Shown: positions 1 through 10,028, counted from the first letter of the stretch. The stretch: DNA of 64,000 bases from Aliiroseovarius lamellibrachiae (GCF_018599245.1 NZ_JAHEVJ010000001.1:248001-312000), one strand, 5' to 3'. The notes: generated by a model from the letters alone, not told the origin. Program-made: numbers and translations.

Positions 1-302
1 TGGAAATCGACGGGGTGGATCACCAGAAAACCGCCACCGGCGACGGCCCTGTGGATGCGACGTTTAACGCGATCAAAGAGCTGTTTCCGCATGAGGCCAG
101 CCTGCAACTTTATCAAGTGCACGCCGTGACCGAAGGCACCGATGCGCAGGCCACCGTAACCGTGCGCATGGAAGAGGACGGCAAGATCGTCACCGGCCAA
201 TCGGCGGACACAGATACGGTTGTTGCCTCGGCGAAAGCCTATGTGAACGCACTTAATAACCTGATCACGCGCCGCGAAAAGACCAAACCTGACGCAGAAT
301 AA
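1..302 (+). CDS. leuA: 2-isopropylmalate synthase, C-terminal end (partial)
   Basis: The gene runs in from the left edge; the reading frame begins at base 3 and ends with TAA at 300-302. The roughly 99 visible residues look like the C-terminal leucine-binding regulatory domain of LeuA, with the characteristic VDHQKTATGDGPVDATFNAI-type stretch (about residues 5-24 of the fragment) followed by the V-T-V-R-M strand and the ASAKAYVNAL helix. LeuA condenses acetyl-CoA with 2-oxoisovalerate, the first committed step of leucine synthesis, in the cytosol. The catalytic TIM barrel lies outside the window. The GTG at 15 is internal and is not the start. LeuA just upstream of mreB is an arrangement I recall from Rhodobacterales. 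Confidence 0.85.
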   Translation, partial: EIDGVDHQKTATGDGPVDATFNAIKELFPHEASLQLYQVHAVTEGTDAQATVTVRMEEDGKIVTGQSADTDTVVASAKAYVNALNNLITRREKTKPDAE

Positions 303-393
303 GCCTTTGTCGAATGTTCGGTAAGGACTGTTTTATCGGTGTTTTCAGCGCCAATAGCGGTGGTGATGTTGGTAAAATACAAGAGTGACCGTA

Positions 394-416
394 CCCGGTG
401 GCGATAAGCCGCCGGG
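394..416 (+). terminator. Hairpin after leuA, weak terminator candidate
   Basis: A nine-pair stem (CCCGGTGGC / GCCGCCGGG with one G-U pair) closes a GATAA loop about 90 bases after the leuA stop. No T-run follows, so it could be a Rho-dependent or processing structure rather than an intrinsic terminator. The rest of the 303-526 gap would hold the mreB promoter; I could not identify boxes with confidence. Confidence 0.35.
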
Positions 417-517
417 CACCACTCATTAGGGGTTTCACCCAAGCCACAGGACACTTATATATCCTCCGTCTGCCCTCATCAGAGTCGCGGACTTTTATTG
501 ATTTACGACAGGGATAG

Positions 518-1564
<1,047 letters not shown>

Positions 1565-1568
1565 GCGC

Positions 1569-1588
1569 GGGATCCTCATAGGGATCCC
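1569..1588 (+). other. Inverted repeat between mreB and mreC
   Basis: A perfect 7-bp inverted repeat, GGGATCC / GGATCCC, with a 6-base loop (TCATAG), lies in the 42-bp gap between mreB and mreC just before the mreC ribosome-binding site (GAGGTCGGAGG, 1591-1601). It lacks a T-run. It may tune MreB excess over MreC or be an RNA-processing hairpin; this is inference. Confidence 0.4.
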
Positions 1589-1606
1589 AAGAGGTCGGAG
1601 GCCAAT

Positions 1607-2548
1607 GTGGCGAAGCATAAGCAACAAAACCAGGACTACGCAGGGCCGCTCAAACGGCTTTTCGTTGGGATCTTGTGCCTTGCCCTGTTTGCCGTCTTTC
1701 TGGTCTGGCGCATTGACAGTCCGCGTGTGGAACGGTTCCGCGCGGGACTGATCGACCGGGTGGTGCCCAGCTTTGAGTGGGCCTTGGTGCCGGTGACCAA
1801 AGTGGTCGGCATGGTCGAAGGCTTTCAAAGCTACCATCGGATTTACGAACAAAACCAAGAACTTCGCCGCGAATTGCGCCAGATGAAAGCCTGGAAAGAA
1901 GCCGCCCTTCAGTTGGAACAGGAAAACGCCCAACTGTTGAACCTGAACAATGTGCGCCTTGATGCACAGCTGAGTTTCGTGACCGGCGTGGTGCTGGCCG
2001 ACAGTGGATCGCCCTTTCGCCAATCGGTGCTGCTCAATGTGGGAACGCGGGACGGAATTGTGGACGGATGGGCGGCAACCGATGGGCTGGGACTGGTGGG
2101 GCGGATCTCTGGTGTGGGCAAGCAAACAAGCCGCGTTGTGTTGCTGACCGACAGCAACAGCGCGATCCCCATTACCGTGCAACCCTCTGGCCAAACTGCG
2201 CTTTTGGTGGGCGACAACACCGCCGCCCCCCCCATCCAGTTTCTGGAAGCCCCCGACAAAACGCGCCCCGGCGACCGGGTGATCTCCTCCGGGGACGGCG
2301 GGGTGTTTCCGGCGGGGCTTTTGGTGGGACATGTGGCCATGGGCGCCGATCATCGCCTGCGTGTGCGTCTGTCGGCAGATTACGAGCGGCTTGAATTCCT
2401 GCGTGTGTTGCGCAGCCATCCGGGCGAACGGGTGATCGACCCCAGCGCGTTGATTGTGACCAGCCCGGCCGCCCAAATGCCGCCGAAACCACAGACCCCG
2501 ACCATATCCACGCCCGCAGATGCATCGCCAACCGAGGGCGGGCAATGA
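1607..2548 (+). CDS. mreC: Rod shape-determining protein MreC
   Basis: Bitopic inner-membrane protein of 313 aa that links MreB filaments to periplasmic PBP2. The sequence shows a short basic cytoplasmic tail, one membrane segment at about residues 18-35, a coiled coil at about 76-115 with heptad-like Leu/Glu spacing, and then the two beta-barrel domain typical of MreC (VVLADSGSPFRQSVLLNVGT and following). The C-terminal 30 residues are Pro/Thr-rich. I chose GTG 1607 because GGAGG ends six bases before it and because the overlapping ATG at 1605 is in another frame. The stop TGA overlaps the mreD start (ATGA). Confidence 0.96.
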   Translation: MAKHKQQNQDYAGPLKRLFVGILCLALFAVFLVWRIDSPRVERFRAGLIDRVVPSFEWALVPVTKVVGMVEGFQSYHRIYEQNQELRRELRQMKAWKEAALQLEQENAQLLNLNNVRLDAQLSFVTGVVLADSGSPFRQSVLLNVGTRDGIVDGWAATDGLGLVGRISGVGKQTSRVVLLTDSNSAIPITVQPSGQTALLVGDNTAAPPIQFLEAPDKTRPGDRVISSGDGGVFPAGLLVGHVAMGADHRLRVRLSADYERLEFLRVLRSHPGERVIDPSALIVTSPAAQMPPKPQTPTISTPADASPTEGGQ

Positions 2549-3084
2549 TTGACCGGCTGACCCTCTCGCGTTGGTTTTACCGCCTTGTGCTGGTGGCGCT
2601 CGCGGTGGCGATCCTGTTTGCGCGCCTATTGCCGCTGGATCTTGGCGCGGGGCGCCTTCCAGGACCGGATCTTTTGCTGGTTTTGACATTTGCCTGGGTG
2701 GTGCGTCGCCCGGATTACGTGCCGCTTTGGCTGATTGGCCTGCTGTTTTTCCTCACCGATATGATGCTGTTAAACACGCCCGGCCTGTGGACGCTGATGG
2801 TGGTCATCGGCACTGAATTTCTGCGCGGTCGCGAAGGCAGCCTGCGCGAACAAAGCTTTTTGGTGGAATTCGGCATGGTCGCGGGCACGTTTGTCTTGAT
2901 GATGCTGGGCCAAAGATTGCTGATGAGCGTCTTTTTGGTGGACCAGGTCAGCCTTGGCCGCGCTATTCTCTATCTGCTGGCAACCATCGCCGCCTATCCG
3001 CTGGCCGCCGCCGTCACCGTCTATGTGTTTGGCATCAAAAAGCTGCAACCGGGCGAAGATGAAATTTCGGGGCATTACGCATGA
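2545..3084 (+). CDS. mreD: Rod shape-determining protein MreD
   Basis: Small polytopic inner-membrane protein of 179 aa that completes the MreBCD complex. About five to six hydrophobic segments can be read, starting with YRLVLVALAVAILFARLLPL near the N terminus and including the conserved P-D-L-L-L region near residues 38-45. MreD sequences diverge strongly, so the assignment rests on hydropathy, size and its position between mreC and mrdA. It overlaps both neighbours by four bases (ATGA), which points to translational coupling. Confidence 0.93.
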   Translation: MIDRLTLSRWFYRLVLVALAVAILFARLLPLDLGAGRLPGPDLLLVLTFAWVVRRPDYVPLWLIGLLFFLTDMMLLNTPGLWTLMVVIGTEFLRGREGSLREQSFLVEFGMVAGTFVLMMLGQRLLMSVFLVDQVSLGRAILYLLATIAAYPLAAAVTVYVFGIKKLQPGEDEISGHYA

Positions 3085-5033
3085 GACGCTCGCCAATTGA
3101 CACCGATAAAAGTGCCCGCACGATCACCCGTCGTGGGTTGCTTTTGGGCGGGCTACAGGTGTCTTTTGCCGGGCTTTTGGCGGGGCGGATGCGATTTATG
3201 CAGGTGGATCAGGGCGAAGAATACCGCCTTTTGGCCGAAGAAAACCGCATCAATATTCGCCTGATCCCCCCCTCGCGCGGGTTGATCCATGATCGCAACG
3301 GCGTGCTGATTGCGGGCAATGAACAGAATTACCGCATCGTCTTGGTGCGCGAAGATGCGGGCGATCCAGAAAAAATCCTGACCCGACTGGCGAATATCAT
3401 CTGGCTTAGCCCCGAAGATATTCAGGATGCCCTAAAAGAGATCAAACGCCGCAGCCCCTTTGTCCCCGTCACCGTGGCCGATCGCGTCAGTTGGAACGAC
3501 GTGGCCGAGGTCGCGGTGAACACCCCAGCCCTTCCCGGTGTCACAGCCGAAGTGGGCCTGTCGCGCATTTACCCGCAGGGACCGGATTTCGCCCATATCA
3601 CCGGCTATGTCGGCCCGGTGTCCGATTACGATCTGTCCAAAATCGAAGATCGGGATCCTTTGCTGCAAATTCCGCGTTTTCAAATCGGTAAATCCGGGGT
3701 TGAGGTCAAGATGGAGCGGCGCCTGCGCGGATCGGCTGGCAACCGCGAGGTAGAGGTCAACGCCCTTGGCCGTGTGATGCGCGAGCTGAGCCGCCAAGAG
3801 GGGAAATCCGGCGACAATGTCCAACTGACCATCGACGCCAAGCTGCAAGCCTATGTGCAGGCACGCCTGGCGGGCGAAAGTGCCGCTGCGGTGGTGATTG
3901 ATACGCAAACCGGCGATGTGCTGTCGCTTGGCTCTGCGCCCAGCTTTGATCCGAATAAATTCGTGCACGGGATCTCGTCGGCGGACTATAAAGGGCTGCT
4001 CGACGACCCTTATCGGCCCTTGGCAGCAAAATCTGCTCAGGGGGCCTATCCGCCGGGATCAACGTTCAAAATGGTCACCGCCCTGGCCGCCCTTGAGGAG
4101 GGTGTGATTGACGTGAATGAAAGCGTGAATTGCCGCGGTCGGGTTGAGGTTTATAACCGCTATTTCCATTGTTGGAAACGGGCGGGGCATGGCAAGGTCG
4201 ATCTGGCCAAAAGCCTGCGTGAAAGCTGTGATATCTATTATTATGAAATCGCACAACGTGTTGGTATTGAAAAGATTTCCGCGATGGCGCGGCGGCTGGG
4301 GCTGGGCACTAGATTTGATCTGCCGCTGTCAGCCGTGGCACAGGGATTGATGCCCACCAAAGCTTGGAAGCTGGACGTCAAAAAGGCCGAATGGGTGGTG
4401 GGCGACAGCCTGAACGCCGGGATCGGGCAGGGGTTTGTGCTGGCCTCGCCCTTGCAACTGGCGGTGATGACCGCGCGTCTGGCGACGGGCATGGCGGTGG
4501 AACCGCGCCTTGTGCGCTCGGTGAATGGGGTTGAAATTCCAGTGAAAGAGCAGGCCGCTCTGGGCATCAGTTCGCAAAACATCAACGCCATTCGCGGTGG
4601 CATGTATGAGGTGGTGAACGCGCGCCGCGGCACCGCGGGTCGGTCAAAAATTATTGGTGATGATTTTCGCATGGCGGGCAAAACCGGCACCAGTCAGGTG
4701 CGCAATATCACCAAGGCGGAACGTGCGCGCGGTGTGACGCGCAACGCGGATCTGCCGTGGAACCGTCGTGACCATGCGCTGTTTGTGTGTTTCGCCCCGC
4801 ATGATGCCCCGCGTTATGCGGTGTCCGTGGTGGTCGAACATGGCGGCGGTGGATCCACGGCCGCCGCGCCAATTGCGCGTGATATCATGCTGCAAACGCT
4901 TTACGATGGCCGCCCCCCGCTTGAGGCGTATCCAACCTCGCAGCGCGCCACCATCCGGTCCCGTCAACGCGATATAGAAGAGTTGATGAACCGCCCAGAC
5001 GCCCCCCCCTCAGACGGGAGCGAGCGCGCATGA
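3081..5033 (+). CDS. mrdA: Penicillin-binding protein 2 (elongasome transpeptidase)
   Basis: Class B PBP of 650 aa, anchored by an N-terminal membrane segment (about residues 20-36). It has a PBP dimerisation domain (about 60-230) and a transpeptidase domain (about 265-610). The catalytic triad of motifs is intact: STFK at 327-330 with the acylating Ser327, SCD at 382-384 in place of the usual SxN (PBP2 proteins carry SxD here), and KTG at 534-536. It cross-links lateral-wall peptidoglycan together with the glycosyltransferase RodA encoded next. The start ATG overlaps the mreD stop (ATGA). Confidence 0.97.
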   Translation: MRRSPIDTDKSARTITRRGLLLGGLQVSFAGLLAGRMRFMQVDQGEEYRLLAEENRINIRLIPPSRGLIHDRNGVLIAGNEQNYRIVLVREDAGDPEKILTRLANIIWLSPEDIQDALKEIKRRSPFVPVTVADRVSWNDVAEVAVNTPALPGVTAEVGLSRIYPQGPDFAHITGYVGPVSDYDLSKIEDRDPLLQIPRFQIGKSGVEVKMERRLRGSAGNREVEVNALGRVMRELSRQEGKSGDNVQLTIDAKLQAYVQARLAGESAAAVVIDTQTGDVLSLGSAPSFDPNKFVHGISSADYKGLLDDPYRPLAAKSAQGAYPPGSTFKMVTALAALEEGVIDVNESVNCRGRVEVYNRYFHCWKRAGHGKVDLAKSLRESCDIYYYEIAQRVGIEKISAMARRLGLGTRFDLPLSAVAQGLMPTKAWKLDVKKAEWVVGDSLNAGIGQGFVLASPLQLAVMTARLATGMAVEPRLVRSVNGVEIPVKEQAALGISSQNINAIRGGMYEVVNARRGTAGRSKIIGDDFRMAGKTGTSQVRNITKAERARGVTRNADLPWNRRDHALFVCFAPHDAPRYAVSVVVEHGGGGSTAAAPIARDIMLQTLYDGRPPLEAYPTSQRATIRSRQRDIEELMNRPDAPPSDGSERA

Positions 5034-6175
5034 GCTATCTGGAATACAGCGTCAAATATGTCCCCTCGGGCCTGCGCAAAATCCTCTATATCAACTGGTT
5101 TCTGGTGCTGTTGCTCACGGCGGTGGCGGGCGTTGGCTTTATGATGCTCTATTCGGTGGCGGGGGGCGATCTGCAGCCGTGGTCGATGGCACAGATGAAG
5201 CGGTTTGGCCTTGGCATGGGGATGATGTTTTTCATCGCGATGGTGCCGATTTGGTTCTGGCGCAATATGGCCGGGCTTGGCTATGTGGTGTCTGTGGTTC
5301 TGTTGGTGCTGGTGGAACTGATCGGCACAACCCAGATGGGCGCGCAGCGTTGGATTGACCTTGGCTTCATGCGCCTGCAGCCATCGGAACTGACGAAAAT
5401 CACCCTGATCATGATGCTCGCCGCTTATTATGACTGGCTGGATGTGAGCAAGGTTTCGCGCCCCTTATGGGTGCTGGTGCCGGTGCTGTTGATTATCGTG
5501 CCAACCGCGCTTGTGCTGAAGCAACCCGACCTTGGCACCTCGATCCTTTTGCTGACCGGCGGCGCAACCATCATGTTCCTTGCCGGTGTCAGCCTGTGGT
5601 ATTTCGCGGCGGTGATTTCCTCTGGTGTGGGCTTGGTGGCGGCGGTGTTTTTCAGCCGAGGCACGCCGTGGCAGCTGTTGAAAGACTATCAATATCGCCG
5701 GATCGACACATTTCTGGACCCGTCATCGGATCCGCTGGGCGCGGGCTATCACATCACCCAATCCAAGATCGCCTTGGGGTCTGGCGGTTGGACCGGGCGG
5801 GGGTTCATGCAAGGCACGCAATCGCGGCTGAACTTTCTGCCGGAAAAACACACCGACTTTATTTTCACCACATTGGCTGAGGAGTTCGGCTTTCTGGGGG
5901 GGGCATCCTTGCTGACCCTCTACGTGCTGATCCTGGCCTTCTGCGCCGTGTCCGCATTCCAAAACCGCGACCGGTTCTCGTCGCTGTTAACACTGGGTAT
6001 CGCGGTCACGTTTTTCCTGTTTTTCTCGGTAAATATGTCGATGGTGATGGGGCTGGCACCCGTCGTGGGCGTGCCACTTCCGTTGGTCAGCTATGGGGGG
6101 TCGTCGATGCTGGTTTTGCTGATTGGCTTTGGGTTGGTGCAAAGCGCGCATGTGCACAGGGCACGACAGAAATAA
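5030..6175 (+). CDS. rodA: Peptidoglycan polymerase RodA (SEDS family)
   Basis: SEDS-family glycosyltransferase of 381 aa with about ten membrane segments. It polymerises lipid II as the partner of PBP2. Family features visible are GAQRWIDLGFMRLQPSEL in the first half, KQPDLGTS in the middle, and the extracytoplasmic LPEKHTDFIF region near residues 275-285. A C-terminal GVPLPLVSYGGSS stretch completes the signature. The ATG overlaps the mrdA stop (ATGA), so it is co-translated with mrdA. It closes the elongasome operon; the next gene begins 22 bp later and may be read through. Confidence 0.97.
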   Translation: MSYLEYSVKYVPSGLRKILYINWFLVLLLTAVAGVGFMMLYSVAGGDLQPWSMAQMKRFGLGMGMMFFIAMVPIWFWRNMAGLGYVVSVVLLVLVELIGTTQMGAQRWIDLGFMRLQPSELTKITLIMMLAAYYDWLDVSKVSRPLWVLVPVLLIIVPTALVLKQPDLGTSILLLTGGATIMFLAGVSLWYFAAVISSGVGLVAAVFFSRGTPWQLLKDYQYRRIDTFLDPSSDPLGAGYHITQSKIALGSGGWTGRGFMQGTQSRLNFLPEKHTDFIFTTLAEEFGFLGGASLLTLYVLILAFCAVSAFQNRDRFSSLLTLGIAVTFFLFFSVNMSMVMGLAPVVGVPLPLVSYGGSSMLVLLIGFGLVQSAHVHRARQK

Positions 6176-6197
6176 TATTCAAGAACAGGGGTTAGAG

Positions 6198-7130
6198 ATG
6201 AGCGTGAACGTCCTTTTTGCCGCGCGCGACGCGATGTGGCCGATCTATGAACCTGCCTTGAAATCCGCCTTTGCCAAGGCGGGGATCGACGCGGATTTAC
6301 GTCAGGATTTTGCGCCAAACGACGTGGATTACATCATCTACGCACCGTCGGGCGCAATCCGCGACCTGTCCCCCTACGTGAATTGCAAAGCGGTTCTTGG
6401 CCTGTGGGCGGGGGTCGAAAGCATCATCACCAATCCAACCCTGACCCAGCCCTATGCGCGTATGGTCGACACCGGATTGACCGAAGGCATGACCGAATGG
6501 GTGGTTGGCCAAGTGCTGCGCCACCATCTGGAATTGGATCTTGATATCTGCCGCAGTGACGCGAAATGGGTCGCGCATATCCCCCCCTTGGCGCGGGATC
6601 GTCGGGTCGGTGTCTTGGGGTTGGGCGAGTTGGGGCGCACGGCTGCCAAGGCTCTGGCACAGTTGAATTTTCAGGTGTCAGGCTGGAGCCGCAGCGCCAA
6701 AGAGATCGAGGGTATCACCTGTTACCACGGCGATGCGGGCCTGCGCGATATTCTGGCCACCAGCGATATTTTGGTGCTGCTTTTGCCAATGACGGCGGCA
6801 ACCGAAAACCTGCTCGACGCCGAGCATATTGCGTTGATGCCGAAAGGCGCGGTGGTGATCAACCCGGGCCGCGGACCGCTGATTGATGATGACGCACTTC
6901 TGTCTGCCCTTGATCAGGGTCATCTGGGCCATGCCACGCTTGACGTTTTCCGGGTCGAACCCTTGCCCAAAGAGCACCCGTTCTGGGCGCATCCCAAGGT
7001 CACCGTGACGCCGCATATCGCCTCAGAAACCCGCCCCTCAACCGCATCAGAAGTGATCGCCGAGAACATCCGCCGGGGTGAGGCAGGGGAGCCGCTGTTG
7101 CATTTGGTGGATAAAACGCAGGGATATTAA
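6198..7130 (+). CDS. ghrA: Glyoxylate/hydroxypyruvate reductase A (2-hydroxyacid dehydrogenase)
   Basis: NAD(P)H-dependent 2-hydroxyacid dehydrogenase of 310 aa, GhrA-like. It reduces glyoxylate to glycolate and hydroxypyruvate to D-glycerate. The Rossmann motif GVLGLGELG is at about residues 138-146. The NPGRGPLID segment carries the catalytic Arg region, and TPHIASET near residue 275 carries the catalytic His. I chose ATG 6198, preceded by AGGGGTTAGAG, because an upstream in-frame start would lie inside rodA. The C-terminal half of its pathway, a glycerate kinase, is encoded at 58989-60260. The gene ends facing the octamer repeat array and dtd. Confidence 0.9.
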   Translation: MSVNVLFAARDAMWPIYEPALKSAFAKAGIDADLRQDFAPNDVDYIIYAPSGAIRDLSPYVNCKAVLGLWAGVESIITNPTLTQPYARMVDTGLTEGMTEWVVGQVLRHHLELDLDICRSDAKWVAHIPPLARDRRVGVLGLGELGRTAAKALAQLNFQVSGWSRSAKEIEGITCYHGDAGLRDILATSDILVLLLPMTAATENLLDAEHIALMPKGAVVINPGRGPLIDDDALLSALDQGHLGHATLDVFRVEPLPKEHPFWAHPKVTVTPHIASETRPSTASEVIAENIRRGEAGEPLLHLVDKTQGY

Positions 7131-7158
7131 GGGGGTGACCCTTCGGAAAACCAGAATA

Positions 7159-7198
7159 CTAGTTTTCTAGTTTTCTAGTTTTCTAGTTTTCTAGTTTT
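7159..7198 (+). repeat. Tandem octamer array, 5 x CTAGTTTT
   Basis: Five perfect head-to-tail copies of CTAGTTTT occupy 7159-7198 in the gap between the convergent genes ghrA and dtd. The left flank is AATA immediately before the first CTAG. The same octamer, on the other strand, forms a larger array at 45637-45760 whose corresponding flank is also AATA. CTAG is normally scarce in bacterial DNA, which makes the repeats stand out. Confidence 0.97.
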
Positions 7199-7224
7199 TG
7201 GCCGAAATCCTCATCGTGGCCCCC

Positions 7225-7662
7225 CTAATTCTCCATCCAGATCGTGATCGGCCCGTCGTTCACGAGGCTCACCTTCATGTCTGCGCCAAACTGCCCTTGG
7301 GCAACGGGCAATCCCTGCGCACGCATTTGATCCGCGAAGTATTCATACAAAGGTTCACCAACCGAAGGATGTGCTGCGGTGGAAAACCCGGGGCGGTTGC
7401 CGCGCGATGTGTCCGCCGCCAAGGTGAACTGGCTGACCACCAAGACCGACCCGCCAATATCCAACACAGAGCGGTTCATTTTGCCGTCATCATCGGTGAA
7501 AATCCGCAGTTTCGCGACCTTCGCGGCCATTTTGTCCGCATTCGCTTCCTCGTCGCCCTCCATCGCACAGATCAGCACCAATAGCCCCTGCGCAATCTCG
7601 CCGACAACCGCGCCGTCCACACGCACGGCGGCCTCGGACACCCGTTGGATCAAAGCTCTCAT
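7225..7662 (-). CDS. dtd: D-aminoacyl-tRNA deacylase
   Basis: Cytosolic chiral-proofreading enzyme of 145 aa, the standard DTD length, that hydrolyses D-aminoacyl-tRNA. Both family signatures are present: SQFTL at residues 77-81 and the Gly-cisPro motif in NDGPIT at 135-140. The N terminus MRALIQRV is typical, so I chose ATG 7662 rather than an upstream in-frame start. This ATG overlaps the stop of the preceding nitroreductase gene (ATGA), indicating translational coupling. It is the last gene of a long minus-strand run that begins near 14866. Confidence 0.96.
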   Translation of the reverse strand: MRALIQRVSEAAVRVDGAVVGEIAQGLLVLICAMEGDEEANADKMAAKVAKLRIFTDDDGKMNRSVLDIGGSVLVVSQFTLAADTSRGNRPGFSTAAHPSVGEPLYEYFADQMRAQGLPVAQGQFGADMKVSLVNDGPITIWMEN

Positions 7663-8354
7663 GTTGCGTCTTCCTCTGTTTTTCCGTGCCAAGTGACCCA
7701 TTCTGTCAAGGGCGCGCGTTCGGTGCGGAACTGATTGATCGGCGCGTCAGCCGCGCGGCCAAAGGCGATGCCACAGAGGATCACACGATCCTCGCCGATC
7801 CCAAACCAATCGCGCAAAAACGGCGCATAGGCGGCCACGGCGGCCTGCGGAATGCTGCCAACCCCGCGCGCTTGCGCGGCCAGTGTGAACCCGGTGACAA
7901 AGCCGCCGCAATCCAGATAAGCATAGGGGCCAAGCTCGGCCGGGGCGGTGATCAGCGCCATATGTGGTGCCCCAAAAAGCCGAAAGTTCTCAAGCATTTG
8001 CGCGCCAGATGCTGCGCGATCCCCGCGGGTGATCCCCACGCTGTCATAAAGTTGCAAGCCACAGGTTTTGCGCCGCCATTGATGCACGCCAGAGTACCGT
8101 TCAGGCCAGTCGATTTCGGGCGCATAAGGGGCGTCTTGCGCGTGGGCGAAAAGCGCCTCGCGCAGCCGGTCAGTTTCGGGTTTTTCGGTGATTTCAACCT
8201 TCCACGGCTGGGCATTGCACCAGCTGGGCACGCGTTGCGCAGCCTTTAATATCGCCTCAATATCCGCACGCGACACCGCCTCATCTGTGAACGCACGGCA
8301 CGAATGGCGGCTGCGCAAAAGCGCATCAAACGCCTCAAAAGTCATTTCAGCCAT
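7659..8354 (-). CDS. Nitroreductase family protein
   Basis: FMN-dependent nitroreductase-fold protein of 231 aa, probably a soluble NAD(P)H oxidoreductase; the substrate cannot be read from sequence. The N-terminal FMN-phosphate site is the RSRHSCRAF segment (about residues 13-21), followed by the [10 protein letters not shown] region. The middle carries a D-C-G-G-F segment, and the C terminus has the AFGRAA turn typical of the family. ATG 8354 is preceded by AAAAGAGG and lies 11 bp after the stop of the zinc-ribbon gene. The stop overlaps the dtd start. A ThiF/BluB role is not supported. Confidence 0.85.
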   Translation of the reverse strand: MAEMTFEAFDALLRSRHSCRAFTDEAVSRADIEAILKAAQRVPSWCNAQPWKVEITEKPETDRLREALFAHAQDAPYAPEIDWPERYSGVHQWRRKTCGLQLYDSVGITRGDRAASGAQMLENFRLFGAPHMALITAPAELGPYAYLDCGGFVTGFTLAAQARGVGSIPQAAVAAYAPFLRDWFGIGEDRVILCGIAFGRAADAPINQFRTERAPLTEWVTWHGKTEEDAT

Positions 8355-8365
8355 AGGGGCCTCTT

Positions 8366-9475
8366 TTATTGGTTTTGTGCCACAATATAGCCGATGATCC
8401 CGGCGGCAATCAGCCCCAAAACCACCGCAAAGGCGATCTTCCACGCGGAATAGGGCCGTTCCCCTTCGACCTTACCGGTTTGTCCGTTGACCACAAAGCG
8501 GTAGGTCTTGCCACGGTATTTATAGGCCGCCAACCAGACCGGCAGCAGGATGTGTTTGAACGTCACATCCGCAATCGACGTATCCAGGCTTGCCACCCGT
8601 TGCCGGTCGCCGCCAATGTCAAATTTCACGTCCCGCAGGATCACCCGGTCCATGTAATCACGGGCCTCAGAAAACCCATCTGTCAGCTCAACCGTATAGC
8701 CTTCAGCGCGAAATCCAGCGAGGTATTCCGGGCTGTAAGGCTCCAACCGCGACAGATCCCAAGGGGCGAGCGCCGTGGTGTATTTTTTCGGCAATCCGCG
8801 CGAGGCCATGATCAGCACATCGTCGAAAAACCGCGCCACACGACCACGGGCGGGGTGCCAGCGCACATGCTGCTTGCGTCGGGTCTGGCGTTTGCCGTCG
8901 ACCATCACGGTGTGTTCGGTGTAATACACCTCTCCGCGTTGGCCCGTATATTGGGTTTTGGTGTCCGCATCAAACGTCCAATACGGCACATAAATGCCGG
9001 ACATTTTACGCCCCTTGCGGGCATATTCAGTCAGGCCGCCGGGGGCAAACCACAGCTTGCCCAACCACTTGCCCATCGCCGCGCGCGCGTCGCCTTCGGT
9101 CAGTGCAAAAGGCAGCGCGCCTTTGGGTTTCAGATGCCGATGCGTCCCCGTGTCGGTGACCACGGGGGTTGCGCAAAACGGGCATTCGGCGGCATGGATA
9201 TCGGCGTCAAATTCGGTTTGGGCGGCGCAGTTTGGGCAGGACACAACCCGCGTTTCCTCAACCTCGTTGTCGGGAAAATCCTCGGTGATGGCGCGCTGGT
9301 AATCCAGTTCAGAGATTGCGTGTGGTCCGTCCTCACGCAGAGCCGCCTGAAACCCGCAATGGTCGCAAGACAACTGTCCTGTGCGGGGATCAAAACGCAA
9401 ATCCGCCCCGCATTGATCACAGGGAAACCGGTGTTCTTGGGTCGGTGTGGCGGTGTCTTCGGCGGGAAAGGCCAT
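8366..9475 (-). CDS. Double zinc-ribbon membrane-anchored protein
   Basis: A 369-aa protein with two zinc ribbons at its N terminus: Cys19/Cys22 with Cys37/Cys40, and Cys80/Cys83 with Cys98/Cys101. A long mixed alpha/beta region follows (about 130-330). One C-terminal membrane segment lies at about 345-364, so the bulk should be cytosolic and tail-anchored. Proteins of this kind are often labelled 'primosomal protein N' (replication factor Y)' in databases, but I see no helicase motifs (no Walker A or DExx box), so that label should not be trusted. It lies 10 bp downstream of the cytochrome b561 gene and 15 kb from any replication gene. The same cluster holds an SPFH protein, a frequent companion of zinc-ribbon membrane proteins. 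Function unknown. Confidence 0.75.
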   Translation of the reverse strand: MAFPAEDTATPTQEHRFPCDQCGADLRFDPRTGQLSCDHCGFQAALREDGPHAISELDYQRAITEDFPDNEVEETRVVSCPNCAAQTEFDADIHAAECPFCATPVVTDTGTHRHLKPKGALPFALTEGDARAAMGKWLGKLWFAPGGLTEYARKGRKMSGIYVPYWTFDADTKTQYTGQRGEVYYTEHTVMVDGKRQTRRKQHVRWHPARGRVARFFDDVLIMASRGLPKKYTTALAPWDLSRLEPYSPEYLAGFRAEGYTVELTDGFSEARDYMDRVILRDVKFDIGGDRQRVASLDTSIADVTFKHILLPVWLAAYKYRGKTYRFVVNGQTGKVEGERPYSAWKIAFAVVLGLIAAGIIGYIVAQNQ

Positions 9476-9485
9476 GCCGGGTCCT

Positions 9486-10013
9486 TTACAGGTATTTGTG
9501 CAAAATGCGTGGGGTCATGATGCGTAATGCGTTGTCTTTCAACACAAAATGACGCCAGAGGTGAAAGGCCACATGGGCCGCAATTGCGATCATCATCGCG
9601 TCAAATGCAATCTCATGCACCTCTTCGGCAAACTCATGAATGCCCTTGCTGCCCCATGCCGGATTGATCTGAACCAGATCAAAAGCGCGGATCGCAAAGG
9701 GGGCGGCCAGCCCCGCAAACGCACCCGTGGCCACCGTCACCGGCAGGCCAATTTGCAAGACCTTATGCGACAGCGCGTGAAAGCGTTTGCCCCAACCTGG
9801 CAGTTTTGGCCCCGCCCGCCCCGCAAGCCCCTTGAACAGAAACATGCCAAGCCAGATCGCCGCGACCAACGCCAGCAAAACCCCAACCCCCGAATGGGTG
9901 GTCAGACCAAGGCCGGGATTGCCCCGCACCTCATCAGGTTCCACCAAAAAGAAATAGAGCATCAGCCCAGCGGCCAACCAATGCAGCCATTTGATCACGC
10001 TTCGACGGTTCAT
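9486..10013 (-). CDS. Cytochrome b561 family protein
   Basis: Four-helix di-heme b561-type membrane protein of 175 aa. Candidate heme ligands are His11 (in WLHW), His40 (TTHSG), and His147/His151 in the last helix (AAHVAFHLWRH), with further His at 79, 83 and 133. Such proteins carry electrons across the inner membrane, often from quinol. The partner here is unknown; it sits between an SPFH protein and a zinc-ribbon protein, with gaps of 10-15 bp, so it belongs to the same transcript. Confidence 0.88.
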   Translation of the reverse strand: MNRRSVIKWLHWLAAGLMLYFFLVEPDEVRGNPGLGLTTHSGVGVLLALVAAIWLGMFLFKGLAGRAGPKLPGWGKRFHALSHKVLQIGLPVTVATGAFAGLAAPFAIRAFDLVQINPAWGSKGIHEFAEEVHEIAFDAMMIAIAAHVAFHLWRHFVLKDNALRIMTPRILHKYL

Positions 10014-10028
10014 AATTGTCCTATGTGT

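Noticed and set aside
8366-9475. PriA-type primosomal helicase
   Set aside because: Only zinc ribbons and one membrane anchor are seen; no Walker A, DExx or other helicase motif.
8369-9520. 383-codon plus-strand frame over the zinc-ribbon gene
   Set aside because: Mirrors the coding strand of a gene with four Cys pairs and a membrane anchor; no start signal or homology of its own.
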